Assembly (NCBI GenBank): GCA_041662485.1
Contig: JBAZSJ010000001.1
Location: 124,001-188,000 of the forward strand
DNA length: 64,000 nt
Reading direction: 5' to 3'
Source of the DNA: Rariglobus sp041662485
GTDB lineage: Bacteria > Verrucomicrobiota > Verrucomicrobiia > Opitutales > Opitutaceae
In this document: in pieces, positions 54,086-61,820 of the stretch
Layout of the letters: each line of letters starts with the position of its first letter
How positions within the stretch are numbered: position 1 is the first letter of the stretch
Translations under genes and position numbers: made by a program
The notes under the pieces: model-generated
Databases searched by the model: none
The model's input: only the letters and a program-made list of their open reading frames with translations
Told to the model about the DNA's origin: nothing

Positions 54086-54862
54086 TTAGGCGGAGGGCAG
54101 GGCGCGGAGAAATGCGACCGAGGCTTCGCCTTCCTTGCGCGGATCGGGGCCGAATTTGCATTCGAGCGAAAGCGCGCCGGCGTAGCCGGCCCGCTTCAAG
54201 GCGGCGAACCACGGACGGAAATCGTCGCCCGCCACGCCGGGGGCGGTGCGGTCGGCCTTCTCGGCGATGTGCGCGTGGGCGATCCACGGGCCGACCTTGA
54301 CGATGTCGTCGGGAGACTCGTCGTTGCGCAGCATGTGGAAGATGTCCACGAGGAGGCGGATGTTGGGATGATTGACGCGAGCGACGGCGACGGCGCCCTC
54401 GACGACCGTGTTGATCAGGTTGCATTCGCCGCGGTTGAGCGGCTCGACGACGAGCGTGACGCCGTGCTTCTTGGCCAGCGGCGCGCAGATTTCGAGGGCG
54501 CGGACGAACTGCTCGAAACCCTCGGCGTGCGACCAGCCGTCGGGAATCTGGCGGGCGCCGCCCGAGCCGAAGACGATGAAGCGAGCGCCGGTCGCGGCGG
54601 CGCGGCGGAAGGCGGTGTCGGCGTAGCGCGCGAGCCGGTCGTGATCGACGGACGGCCCGGTGACCTTGAGGTTGCCGGGGAGAAAACAGTTGGCGGCGAG
54701 GATGCGTCCATGGAGAGGCGCGAGTTTTGCGGCGACCGGCGCGAAGTCGGTGTCGGGGGCCTCGGGGATAAAGAGGCCCTGCACGTTGGCTTCGAGAAAA
54801 TCGCCGGGCGCGGAGGGCCAGGCGAGAGTTGCGATGGGATCGAGACAGATGCCGATTTTCAT
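54086..54862 (-). CDS. Sugar phosphate isomerase/epimerase (xylose isomerase-like TIM barrel)
   Basis: A 258-residue AP-endonuclease-2-type barrel. The start was set at the ATG at 54862 (MKIGICLDPIA); 12 more codons lie upstream. Features: VVEPLNRGECNLINTV with the metal-site Glu, RLLVDIFHMLRND (metal Asp and His), HAHIAEKADR, and LSLECKFG. Hydroxypyruvate isomerase- or tagatose epimerase-like activity fits the fold. It is divergent from an AraC gene with an inverted repeat between them, suggesting local regulation. Confidence 0.85.
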   Translation of the reverse strand: MKIGICLDPIATLAWPSAPGDFLEANVQGLFIPEAPDTDFAPVAAKLAPLHGRILAANCFLPGNLKVTGPSVDHDRLARYADTAFRRAAATGARFIVFGSGGARQIPDGWSHAEGFEQFVRALEICAPLAKKHGVTLVVEPLNRGECNLINTVVEGAVAVARVNHPNIRLLVDIFHMLRNDESPDDIVKVGPWIAHAHIAEKADRTAPGVAGDDFRPWFAALKRAGYAGALSLECKFGPDPRKEGEASVAFLRALPSA

Positions 54863-54917
54863 GAGGACGGAAACGGGATGGGAAGCGGACGGTCGCATTG
54901 GGAACGCGGAGGATTCG

Positions 54918-54937
54918 CGGGTATTCCACGATACCCG
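54918..54937. promoter_or_regulatory. Inverted repeat in the isomerase/AraC divergent region
   Basis: CGGGTATTCCACGATACCCG: 7-bp perfect arms around a 6-base centre. It is placed 56 bp from the isomerase ATG and 55 bp from the AraC ATG, midway between the two. Probable operator. Confidence 0.5.
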
Positions 54938-54991
54938 TTTGGCGCGGCGCGGCGCTTGGCTCTTTCGCCCGACAGTTTGACGTTTTCGCTC

Positions 54992-55783
54992 ATGATCGCC
55001 TGTCTTGGGCGCATGTTGATCTACCTGGGCACGGGAACGCGGCGCTATGGCGTGAAGCCGTATGAGCCCACGCGGAGGGGATGCTGGGAGTTTCAGGCGG
55101 TGGTGCGGGGCGCCATCGGGATGCTGCTGCCGGGGCAGGCCGGCCGGGTCGGTCGGCGGCGGTTATGGCTGTCGGGGCCTGAGCACGCCCATGGATGGAC
55201 GGGCGAGGCGGGAAGGGAGGCGGAGGTGGTGGTGTTTCATTTCGCGACGGTCCCGGAGCCGTTGCGCCGTCTGGTGCGCGACGATGCGGCGATCGAGATC
55301 GCGTTGTCGGCGGCGGATGGCCGCAGGCTGCGCGAATTGGCCAGGCGGGCGGCGGTTTACTGGCGGCATCCGGCGCCGGGGATGATGATGCGCTACGAGC
55401 ACGTGCTGCTGGAGCTGAGCCTGCTGGTTCACGAGGCGTGCAAGGACTCGAAGGGCGGCGAGGACGCGGACAGCGACCGGCGGGTGGGCGAGGCGTTGCG
55501 TTGGTATGCGGAGCGGATGGAGGACAATCCCGGACAGGCGGAGGTGGCGCGTGCGGTGCACGTTTCGCCCTCGCACCTGAGACGCCTGTTTCACGAGGTG
55601 TTGCAGGCGGCCCCGAAGCAGACGTTCGACCAGCTGCGTTTTCAGCGGGCGCTCCAGCTGATGGCGGACCCGGAGATGAAACTGGGCGCGGTCAGCGAGG
55701 CGTGCGGCTTCGAAAGCCAGTCGGCGTTTTCGAGGGCGTTCAAGGCGAAGTTCGGCTGCGCGCCGGACGGGTGGCGCGAGTGA
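54992..55783 (+). CDS. AraC-family transcriptional regulator
   Basis: A 263-residue regulator. The N-terminal half is a compact cupin-like sensing domain; the C-terminal 100 residues hold two helix-turn-helix units, with AEVARAVHVSPSHLRRLFHEV and the second beginning LGAVSEACGFESQSAFSRAFKAKFG. The start was placed at the ATG at 54992; one at 55013 is as plausible. The open frame extends upstream over the opposite gene and is not coding there. Likely controls the divergent sugar isomerase gene. Confidence 0.85.
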   Translation: MIACLGRMLIYLGTGTRRYGVKPYEPTRRGCWEFQAVVRGAIGMLLPGQAGRVGRRRLWLSGPEHAHGWTGEAGREAEVVVFHFATVPEPLRRLVRDDAAIEIALSAADGRRLRELARRAAVYWRHPAPGMMMRYEHVLLELSLLVHEACKDSKGGEDADSDRRVGEALRWYAERMEDNPGQAEVARAVHVSPSHLRRLFHEVLQAAPKQTFDQLRFQRALQLMADPEMKLGAVSEACGFESQSAFSRAFKAKFGCAPDGWRE

Positions 55784-55801
55784 CGCGCGGCGAGGGGGCG
55801 T

Positions 55802-56128
55802 TCAGGCGCGGCGGGGTTCGCCGAGGTGTTTTTTCAGGAAGGCGAGGACGACGGGGCGGAGGTCCATCTGCGAGGGTTCGAGATGGTAGGAGTGGGGGGC
55901 CGCCGCGATCTCGACATACCAGTAGTCGAGGCCGCGCTTCTCAAGCTCGTGGGCGAGCAGGCGCGAGCGTTCGACGGGGATGATCGTGTCCGCCGTGCCG
56001 TGGGTGATGAACATCGGCGGCGTGGCCGCGTCGAAATGAATCACGGGTGATGCGGCGGTTTCCTTGGCGGAGAACCTGCCTCGGTTGGCGTTGGGATCAG
56101 GCGGGCGTCGGGACGAGCGCGGCGGCAA
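55802..56128 (-). pseudogene. Remnant of an alpha/beta-hydrolase esterase (C-terminal third only)
   Basis: The 108-residue frame carries PPMFITHGTADTIIPVERSRLLAHELEKRG with the catalytic Asp region and AAPHSYHLEP with the catalytic His, as in dienelactone hydrolase/BD-FAE-type esterases. The nucleophile (GxSxG) part is missing: upstream is the 3' end of the FAD oxidoreductase gene, which the frame overlaps by 32 bp. The fragment looks like the leftover of a deletion joining the two genes. Confidence 0.65.
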
Positions 56129-57476
56129 GATCGACAGGCGGGAGGTAGGCGCCGTGCTGTTGCAGCCGGTCGCGCAGCGCGGAGGTGTTCACCGCATGCA
56201 CATCGTGGCTTGGCGAGCGCGCGGCGAACGCGGCGGCGATTCCGGCCGCCTCGCCCATCGCGAGGCACACGGGCATCACGCGCACGCTGCCCTGCACGAT
56301 GCGTTCGCAGGAGATCGCGCGGCCGGCGACGAGCACGTTTTTCAAGCCTTTGGGTGTCAGGCAACGGTAGGGGATGCCGTGCGACTCGCCCTTTCCGTAG
56401 TGCTTGAAGCGCGTGACCATCTCGACCTCGTCCATCTTCGTCTTGTGCTCCTCCTTGGTCTGGTGGAGATCGATGAAGTAGCTGTTGCGGCAGATCTCGT
56501 CGGGGAAACTGCGGCGATCGAGGTAGTCTTTCAAGGTGAGCACGTAGTCGCCGGTCACGCGGCGCGTCTCGCGCACGCCGAGCACGGCGCCGGTGGCGAT
56601 GACAAACGCGTTGGCAAACGCCCCGGGCGCGAATTCGGCCAGCGCCCGCCGGTAGGCCTCGGCCATGCGACGGCCCTGCATCAGGGCGAGGGAGATCGAG
56701 GCCGGGTCCGTGTTGTCGACATCCCAGATGTGTCCGGCGTTGAAGCCGACCGCTCCGGGGCCGACAAGGTTGTTGCACAGATGCTTGTCGGGAATTTCAG
56801 GATACTTACCAGACGCGATGATCGCGTGGATCGGGCTGCGCGGGTCCCATGCGCCCAGATCGGGCGAGTGCCGGTAGGCGTAGGAATCGACGTTCGCGAG
56901 GGTGAAGCAATGGGTGGTGGCCTGGGTTTCCCCCCGGTCGTCGCCTTGCCGGACCTCGGCGCCGGCCCAGGCCGAGAGATCGGCGTCGCCGGTGCAATCG
57001 ACGTAAACCTTGGCGCGCAGGGCGGTGAGTCCCGACTTGTTGGAAACGATCAGGGCCGAAACCTCGTCGCCGGCCGATTTTTCGACAGAACACAGGTTGG
57101 TCTGGAACAGCACGGTCACGCCAGCCTCGCTCACGAGGGTGTCGTAGACGCGCTTGAGGCGTTCGGCGTTGATGGAAACCCAGTCGAGATCGTCGGCGTT
57201 CACGTGGGCGAGGCCTTGCTTCGCCGCGGTGAAAACCGTCTCGGCGAGTCCGCGGTAGATGATCTTTTCCTTGTCGGAAAACGGGCACCACGCCGGCACG
57301 AGCGCGCTGGTGCCGGCACCGCCCAGGGATCCGGTGGATTCGAGGAGCAGGGTGCGCGCGCCTTCGCGGGCGGCGGCGATCGCCGCGGTGCAGCCGGCGG
57401 GGCCGCCACCTGCGACGATCACATCCCAGGAATCGTCCAAGGGAACAGGCCGGGCACTCAGAGGGTAGCTCTTCAT
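56097..57476 (-). CDS. FAD-dependent oxidoreductase (FAD_oxidored type)
   Basis: A 459-residue flavoprotein. The FAD-binding Rossmann motif is DVIVAGGGPAGCTAAIAAAREGARTLLLE; further conserved blocks are VYVDCTGDADLSAWAG and VGVRETRR-like LGVRETRRVTGDYVL, HGIPYRCLTP, VLVAGRAISCERIVQGSVRVMP and CLAMGEAAGIAAA. Members of this family sit in polysaccharide- and sugar-utilisation loci of Planctomycetes, Verrucomicrobia and Lentisphaerae; the substrate is unknown. The promoter region carries operator copy 1. Confidence 0.87.
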   Translation of the reverse strand: MKSYPLSARPVPLDDSWDVIVAGGGPAGCTAAIAAAREGARTLLLESTGSLGGAGTSALVPAWCPFSDKEKIIYRGLAETVFTAAKQGLAHVNADDLDWVSINAERLKRVYDTLVSEAGVTVLFQTNLCSVEKSAGDEVSALIVSNKSGLTALRAKVYVDCTGDADLSAWAGAEVRQGDDRGETQATTHCFTLANVDSYAYRHSPDLGAWDPRSPIHAIIASGKYPEIPDKHLCNNLVGPGAVGFNAGHIWDVDNTDPASISLALMQGRRMAEAYRRALAEFAPGAFANAFVIATGAVLGVRETRRVTGDYVLTLKDYLDRRSFPDEICRNSYFIDLHQTKEEHKTKMDEVEMVTRFKHYGKGESHGIPYRCLTPKGLKNVLVAGRAISCERIVQGSVRVMPVCLAMGEAAGIAAAFAARSPSHDVHAVNTSALRDRLQQHGAYLPPVDLAAALVPTPA

Positions 57477-57525
57477 AAAGTGGGGTTATTCTACTCCATG
57501 CCGGGCCCGCGGGGTGAACTTTTAG

Positions 57526-57551
57526 CCGACCGGATATGTGCCGTCTGCCGA
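57526..57551 (-). promoter_or_regulatory. 26-bp motif, copy 1 (upstream of FAD gene, between it and the PocR/AraC gene)
   Basis: Read on the minus strand: TCGGCAGACGGCAC, four variable bases, CCGGTCGG. A TAGAAT box starts 32 bp further on towards the FAD gene, with its ATG 11 bp beyond it. Copies 2 and 3 have the same length and spacing. Candidate activator site. Confidence 0.7.
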
Positions 57552-57626
57552 CCGCACGGCGCGGAGGGGATTTGCCGCTTGAGACTCCCGCCGGTCGGGC
57601 TTCGACTCAACGCCATCGCCGAAGTC

Positions 57627-58571
57627 ATGCAGCACGCCCCCATGGATGACCCCCGCCCCCTGCTCCAGGAATTAATGGAATCCTTCGAGGCGGGCAGCGG
57701 CATGCGCATGAGTTTTGACGATCTCACGGGGATGTTAAACGGCGCGCATCTTGACGTCCCTGCGATGCGGCTCGACGAATCTCACCAGTTCCATTCCTGC
57801 GCGTATTGTCAGCTCGCGAAAAAACCCGACTGGAGCCGCGACTGCACGCGCAACAAGATCGCCGTCAACCGGCTCGTGGTGCGCCGCAAGGCCGGGCTCA
57901 ACGGGCTTTGCCATCTCGGCCTGTTCGACATCGCCGAGCCGCTCATCATCCGCGACCGCGTGCTGGGCGTGTTCTACTACGGCTCGGTCGTCGTGAAGGG
58001 GCAGGAAAAGCGCGCCGCCATGCGCATCCGCCGGTATTGCGGCCGCATGGGTTACGATCCCGCGCCCTATCTCAAGGAGCTCAAGGATGTCCCGCGCATT
58101 GATCCGGAAACGATCCCGACGCACCGCCAGACCCTGCGCACCGTGGCGCGGCTGGCGCAGTTTTTTTTCGCCGCGAGCGGAGTGCGCCCCGATCTCTACA
58201 AGGTCCGCGCCCTGCGTTATCCCTACATGGATCCGCAGGACGTGCCTTACGTCGTGCGCGAGGCCATCGCTTACATCGCGGCGCATCTGCAGGAGCCGTT
58301 CATCGTCAAGGATCTCGCCGACCATCTCAACTGCCATCCGGATTTCCTCGGGCGCAAGTTCAAGCAGGCCATGGGCACCGATCTCAGTCTCTACCTGCTG
58401 CAGGCGCGCATCGACCGGGCCAAGCGCCTGCTCGCCAACCCCAAGCTCAGCATCGAGGACGCGGCGGAGCTGTCGGGCTTCTCGGACCGGTTCCATTTTT
58501 CCAAGGCCTTCCGCCGCCTTGCCGGCATGCCTCCGGGAGAGTTTCAAAAAAAATGCCGGGGTGAGTCCTGA
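57627..58571 (+). CDS. PocR-domain AraC-type transcriptional regulator
   Basis: A 314-residue regulator. The PocR ligand-binding domain has its cysteine cluster (HSCAYCQ, CTRN, GLCHLGLFD) and continues to about residue 190; it is known to sense diols such as propanediol and other small compounds in related proteins. The C-terminal AraC domain (about 215-310) has two HTH units (FIVKDLADHLNCHPDFLGRKFKQ and SIEDAAELSGFSDRFHFSKAFRR). The start at 57627 was chosen; an ATG 5 codons later is possible. It shares a divergent region with the FAD gene, which contains operator copy 1, so it is the prime candidate to bind it. Confidence 0.88.
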   Translation: MQHAPMDDPRPLLQELMESFEAGSGMRMSFDDLTGMLNGAHLDVPAMRLDESHQFHSCAYCQLAKKPDWSRDCTRNKIAVNRLVVRRKAGLNGLCHLGLFDIAEPLIIRDRVLGVFYYGSVVVKGQEKRAAMRIRRYCGRMGYDPAPYLKELKDVPRIDPETIPTHRQTLRTVARLAQFFFAASGVRPDLYKVRALRYPYMDPQDVPYVVREAIAYIAAHLQEPFIVKDLADHLNCHPDFLGRKFKQAMGTDLSLYLLQARIDRAKRLLANPKLSIEDAAELSGFSDRFHFSKAFRRLAGMPPGEFQKKCRGES

Positions 58572-58590
58572 ACCCGATGGGCTGGGCTTG

Positions 58591-58616
58591 TCGGCAAAAG
58601 GCACGCGCCCGGTCGG
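58591..58616 (+). promoter_or_regulatory. 26-bp motif, copy 2 (upstream of the pseudopilin gene)
   Basis: TCGGCAAAAGGCAC, four variable bases, CCGGTCGG. A TATGCG box begins 34 bp after the motif; the gene ATG is 26 bp beyond that. Same layout as copies 1 and 3. Confidence 0.7.
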
Positions 58617-58682
58617 ATCGGGACTCACGGCCTTTCGTGGATTCCACTAGTATGCGGCTTCGGCACCCCGGCCGCCCCAGCC

Positions 58683-59432
58683 ATGTCTTCCCCTTTTCAT
58701 TTTCCGGTGCGTTGTCCCCGTCACGCATGGCGCGGGCGGCGCGGTTTCACCCTCATCGAGCTGCTTACCGTGATCGCGATCATCGGGATTTTGCTCGCGA
58801 TCCTGATTCCCGTCGTGGCGAACGTCCGCCGCAGCGCCGCCAACACGACCTGCACCAACAAGCTCCGCACCCTCTACCAGGCGATCACGATCTTCACCGC
58901 CGACCGCGGTTCGATCCCGCGCGCCGCCGGCGACAGTTACTCGACCGATCCGCTGCTGCAGGCGGGACGCACCTGGCGGGCGGCCCTCATCGGCGGAGGC
59001 ACGCTGGCCGAGGCGAAGGGGACCAGCTCCAATCCCAACGACTGGCAGTCCGAAAACTTCGAGATCTTCACCTGCCGGTCCCACATGGACTATTATCAGG
59101 ACCAGTTCAGCTACGCCTCGGGCTCGCGCGTGTCGACCTACACGATGAGCAACATTGCGACGAGCTACCACTTCATGAAGTTTGCGTTCTTCACCCGTCC
59201 CGATCGCACGATGTTGATCGCCGACGGGGCGGTGCCCGACTCCAAGGGCCAATTCACCGCCGCGTCTCAGGGAGCGAAGCCCGACGTGAGCGCCCACAAC
59301 GGCCACGCCAACATGGCCTTTGCCGACGGCCACGTCGAAAGCCGCAAGGACGCGGACATTCCCGCCAACACCGAGCCCGTCCTCAAGCCCGGCCAAAACG
59401 ACGGCATCTACTACTTCTGGCGCTCCCGGTGA
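58683..59432 (+). CDS. Type II secretion-type pseudopilin (prepilin N-terminus, H-X9-DG family)
   Basis: A 249-residue protein. After a basic leader, the prepilin cleavage motif RRGFTLIELLTVIAIIGILLAILIPV is complete, with cleavage before Phe. The globular part ends with HNGHANMAFADGHVESR, the H-X9-DG signature of the DUF1559/DUF1559-like surface pseudopilins that are strongly expanded in Planctomycetes and Verrucomicrobia. It is probably exported by a type II/IV pilus-like machine and displayed on the surface. The upstream region carries operator copy 2, which ties it to carbohydrate use. Confidence 0.88.
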   Translation: MSSPFHFPVRCPRHAWRGRRGFTLIELLTVIAIIGILLAILIPVVANVRRSAANTTCTNKLRTLYQAITIFTADRGSIPRAAGDSYSTDPLLQAGRTWRAALIGGGTLAEAKGTSSNPNDWQSENFEIFTCRSHMDYYQDQFSYASGSRVSTYTMSNIATSYHFMKFAFFTRPDRTMLIADGAVPDSKGQFTAASQGAKPDVSAHNGHANMAFADGHVESRKDADIPANTEPVLKPGQNDGIYYFWRSR

Positions 59433-59447
59433 TTCCAGCCGGTCCCA

Positions 59448-60314
59448 TCATCGGGAGGCGGCGCGCACGCCGCGCGGGGATTTTCCCGTGGCGCGACGCA
59501 GCCAGTGGGAAAAATGCGACGGGGATGAGAACCCCAGGTCGTAGGCGATTTTTTTGGCGGGAACGGTGGAGTCGGCGAGGGTGGCGGTGGCGGTTTCAAG
59601 CCGTCGCTTCTGAAGGTAGGCGCGCGGGGTGAGCCCGAGTTGCTGCACGAAGAGACGGTCGAGATGCCCCGCGCTCAGGCCCGTGTCCTTCGCGAGGGAT
59701 TTTTCGCGGAAGGGCGTGCGCCAGTCGTGCCGGTCGAGGCGGCGCAGCGCGGCGAGCACGCGCGGGTCGAGGCCTCCCACGCGCGCGGGCACGACGCCGG
59801 CGGCGAGCAGCGTCTTCAGGTAGGCCTGAGCCCACGCGGCGAAGAGCTGCTGCAATTCGAAGAAATCGGTGAGCTCCACGGGTTGCGGCTGGAGCGCGGT
59901 GCCGATGCGCGGAAAGCGGCGGCTGATGACGCGCAGGAGCGCGCGGGCCGCCTTGCCCAGCGCGGGATGTTCGCCGGAGGGCACGACCAGAATCTGGTCC
60001 ACGAGCGAATCGCCGGAGGGCCACTCCAGCTTGAAGTTGATCGAGAGGATGCGCGCATCCGGCGAGAAGTCCTGGTGCATCGGATGCGGGCCGCAGAAGA
60101 TCCATTCGCCGGCGCGCGCGATCCAGGTGTGGCCGCCTCGCTTCACGGTGACGGAACCGGACTGAATCCACCAGGCGGAGAGTTGGTTTCGCTGCGAAAG
60201 GAGGCGGCGGTTGGGCGCGGCGACCTCGCCTTCGTAACACCAGAGCAGCCGGGCATGGAGGAACGACCAGTCCTCGAACGTGAGCATGGCGGGAGGCGTC
60301 GCGGCGGGTTTCAT
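59448..60314 (-). CDS. AraC-family transcriptional regulator
   Basis: A 288-residue regulator with an N-terminal cupin-like sensing domain (about 25-170) and a C-terminal AraC HTH domain (about 185-285; SLAKDTGLSAGHLDRLFVQQLG and PAKKIAYDLGFSSPSHFSHWLRRATG). Divergent from the second FAD oxidoreductase gene with an 81-bp gap, so it probably regulates that gene. No copy of the 26-bp motif lies in the gap, so it should belong to a different control circuit. Confidence 0.87.
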   Translation of the reverse strand: MKPAATPPAMLTFEDWSFLHARLLWCYEGEVAAPNRRLLSQRNQLSAWWIQSGSVTVKRGGHTWIARAGEWIFCGPHPMHQDFSPDARILSINFKLEWPSGDSLVDQILVVPSGEHPALGKAARALLRVISRRFPRIGTALQPQPVELTDFFELQQLFAAWAQAYLKTLLAAGVVPARVGGLDPRVLAALRRLDRHDWRTPFREKSLAKDTGLSAGHLDRLFVQQLGLTPRAYLQKRRLETATATLADSTVPAKKIAYDLGFSSPSHFSHWLRRATGKSPRGVRAASR

Positions 60315-60395
60315 GCTTAAAAACTACAACTTTATATGTAATCTTATCAAGTGTCGCCGGTGGCGGATTCGGAAGCGGGGTGGCAGGGTGGTGGC

Positions 60396-61715
60396 ATGAA
60401 TCCCGCCCCTGTCCTTGGTTTTTATGAAGAGCCCTCGCGCAAGCTGCCTGTCATCGCCGAGTGCGATGTGCTGGTGGTCGGCGGCGGCCCCGGCGGCATC
60501 GGCGCCGCCGTGTCGGCCGCGCGCAACGGCGCGAAGACGATCCTCGTCGAGCGTTTCGGCAGCTTCGGCGGCACCTGGACGGCCGGCATCCTGAGCGCGA
60601 TCATGCCGTTTCCGCATGTGCGCGGATTGTTCAAGGAGGTCGTCGACTCGTGGTCGGCGGCGGGCGGCTGGAATGACAACGGCTGGGGCGCGAAGGACTA
60701 CGGAGCCTCGGGCACCTACGATTCCGAGACCGCCAAGGTCACGCTCGACCGCTTTGTGACGGGCGCCGGCGTGACGCCGTATTTTTTTGCGCAAGTCGCC
60801 GGGGTCATCCGCGACGGCAGCCGCGTGCGCGGCGTGATCATCGAGTCGAAGGAAGGCCGGCAGGTCATTCTGGCCAAGATGATCGTCGATTCGTCGGGCG
60901 ACGGCGACGTGAGCGTGCTGGCGGGCGTTCCGTCGGATAAGGGGCGCGAGAGCGACGGGGCGGTGCAGCCCATGACGATGATCTTCAAGATGACCGGCGT
61001 GGACGACGAGCGGGCGGTCGCGTCGAAGAAGGCCGATTCGGACTTCGCGAAGGCGTGGCAGGCCGCCAAGGCCCGCGGCGAGGTCACCGTGCCGCGCGAG
61101 GACGTGCTTTCGTCGCGCAATCCGAGACCCGGCGAGTGGAATTTCAACACCACGCGCATCATCAACAAGGACGGCACCAAGCTGCGCGACGTCACCGAGG
61201 CGATGATCGAGGGCCGCCGCCAGGTGGCCGAGGTGGCGGCGTTCCTGCGGAAGCACATTCCCGGATTTGAGAACGCGGTCGTTTCCGAGACGGCGCCGCA
61301 CATCGGCGTGCGCGAGACCCGCCGCATCCGCTGCGACTACACGGTCACGGCCAAGGACATCATCGATGTGGTGCCGTTCGAGGACTGCATCGCGCGCGGC
61401 GACTGGTTCATCGACATCCACAGCCCGACGGGCGAGGGCACCGTGCGCATTCATCCGCCGGCGGGGAAGTGGTATGAGATTCCCTTCCGCTGCACGCGCA
61501 CGCAAGGCGTGGACAATCTGCTGGTGGCATCACGCTGCATCGACAGCACGCACGAGGCGCACGCGGCGATCCGCATCACGCCGCAGGTGATGGCGATCGG
61601 CGAAGGCGTGGGCGCGGCGGCGGCGCTGTGCGTGAAGCTCGGGCTGAAATCCACCCGCGATCTCGACGTGAAACTGCTGCGCGAAACGCTGCGCAAGCAG
61701 GGAGCGTTTGTTTAA
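60396..61715 (+). CDS. FAD-dependent oxidoreductase (paralogue of the gene at 56097)
   Basis: A 439-residue protein, started at the ATG at 60396 (MNPAPVLGFYEEPSR). The FAD motif is CDVLVVGGGPGGIGAAVSAARNGAKTILVE, followed by GSFGGTWTAGIL. Conserved family blocks MIVDSSGDGDVSVLAG, HIGVRETRRIRCDYTV, YEIPFRCTRTQG and LLVASRCIDSTHEAHAAIRI are all visible. It is divergent from an AraC gene. Diverged strongly from the first copy; both probably oxidise related sugars or sugar acids, though the substrate is not evident. Confidence 0.87.
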   Translation: MNPAPVLGFYEEPSRKLPVIAECDVLVVGGGPGGIGAAVSAARNGAKTILVERFGSFGGTWTAGILSAIMPFPHVRGLFKEVVDSWSAAGGWNDNGWGAKDYGASGTYDSETAKVTLDRFVTGAGVTPYFFAQVAGVIRDGSRVRGVIIESKEGRQVILAKMIVDSSGDGDVSVLAGVPSDKGRESDGAVQPMTMIFKMTGVDDERAVASKKADSDFAKAWQAAKARGEVTVPREDVLSSRNPRPGEWNFNTTRIINKDGTKLRDVTEAMIEGRRQVAEVAAFLRKHIPGFENAVVSETAPHIGVRETRRIRCDYTVTAKDIIDVVPFEDCIARGDWFIDIHSPTGEGTVRIHPPAGKWYEIPFRCTRTQGVDNLLVASRCIDSTHEAHAAIRITPQVMAIGEGVGAAAALCVKLGLKSTRDLDVKLLRETLRKQGAFV

Positions 61716-61749
61716 GCGACGGGCGCGTTTGCCGATCTGAACCGTCTCA

Positions 61750-61775
61750 TCGGCAAACGGCACAACGCCGGTCGG
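61750..61775 (+). promoter_or_regulatory. 26-bp motif, copy 3 (upstream of the GH16 gene)
   Basis: TCGGCAAACGGCAC, four variable bases, CCGGTCGG. A TATGCT box starts 31 bp after it and the GH16 ATG follows 8 bp beyond. Same layout as copies 1 and 2. Confidence 0.7.
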
Positions 61776-61820
61776 CGGCGGACTGCCTTCCGAGGGCGGT
61801 TTCGGTTATGCTGGGATCGC

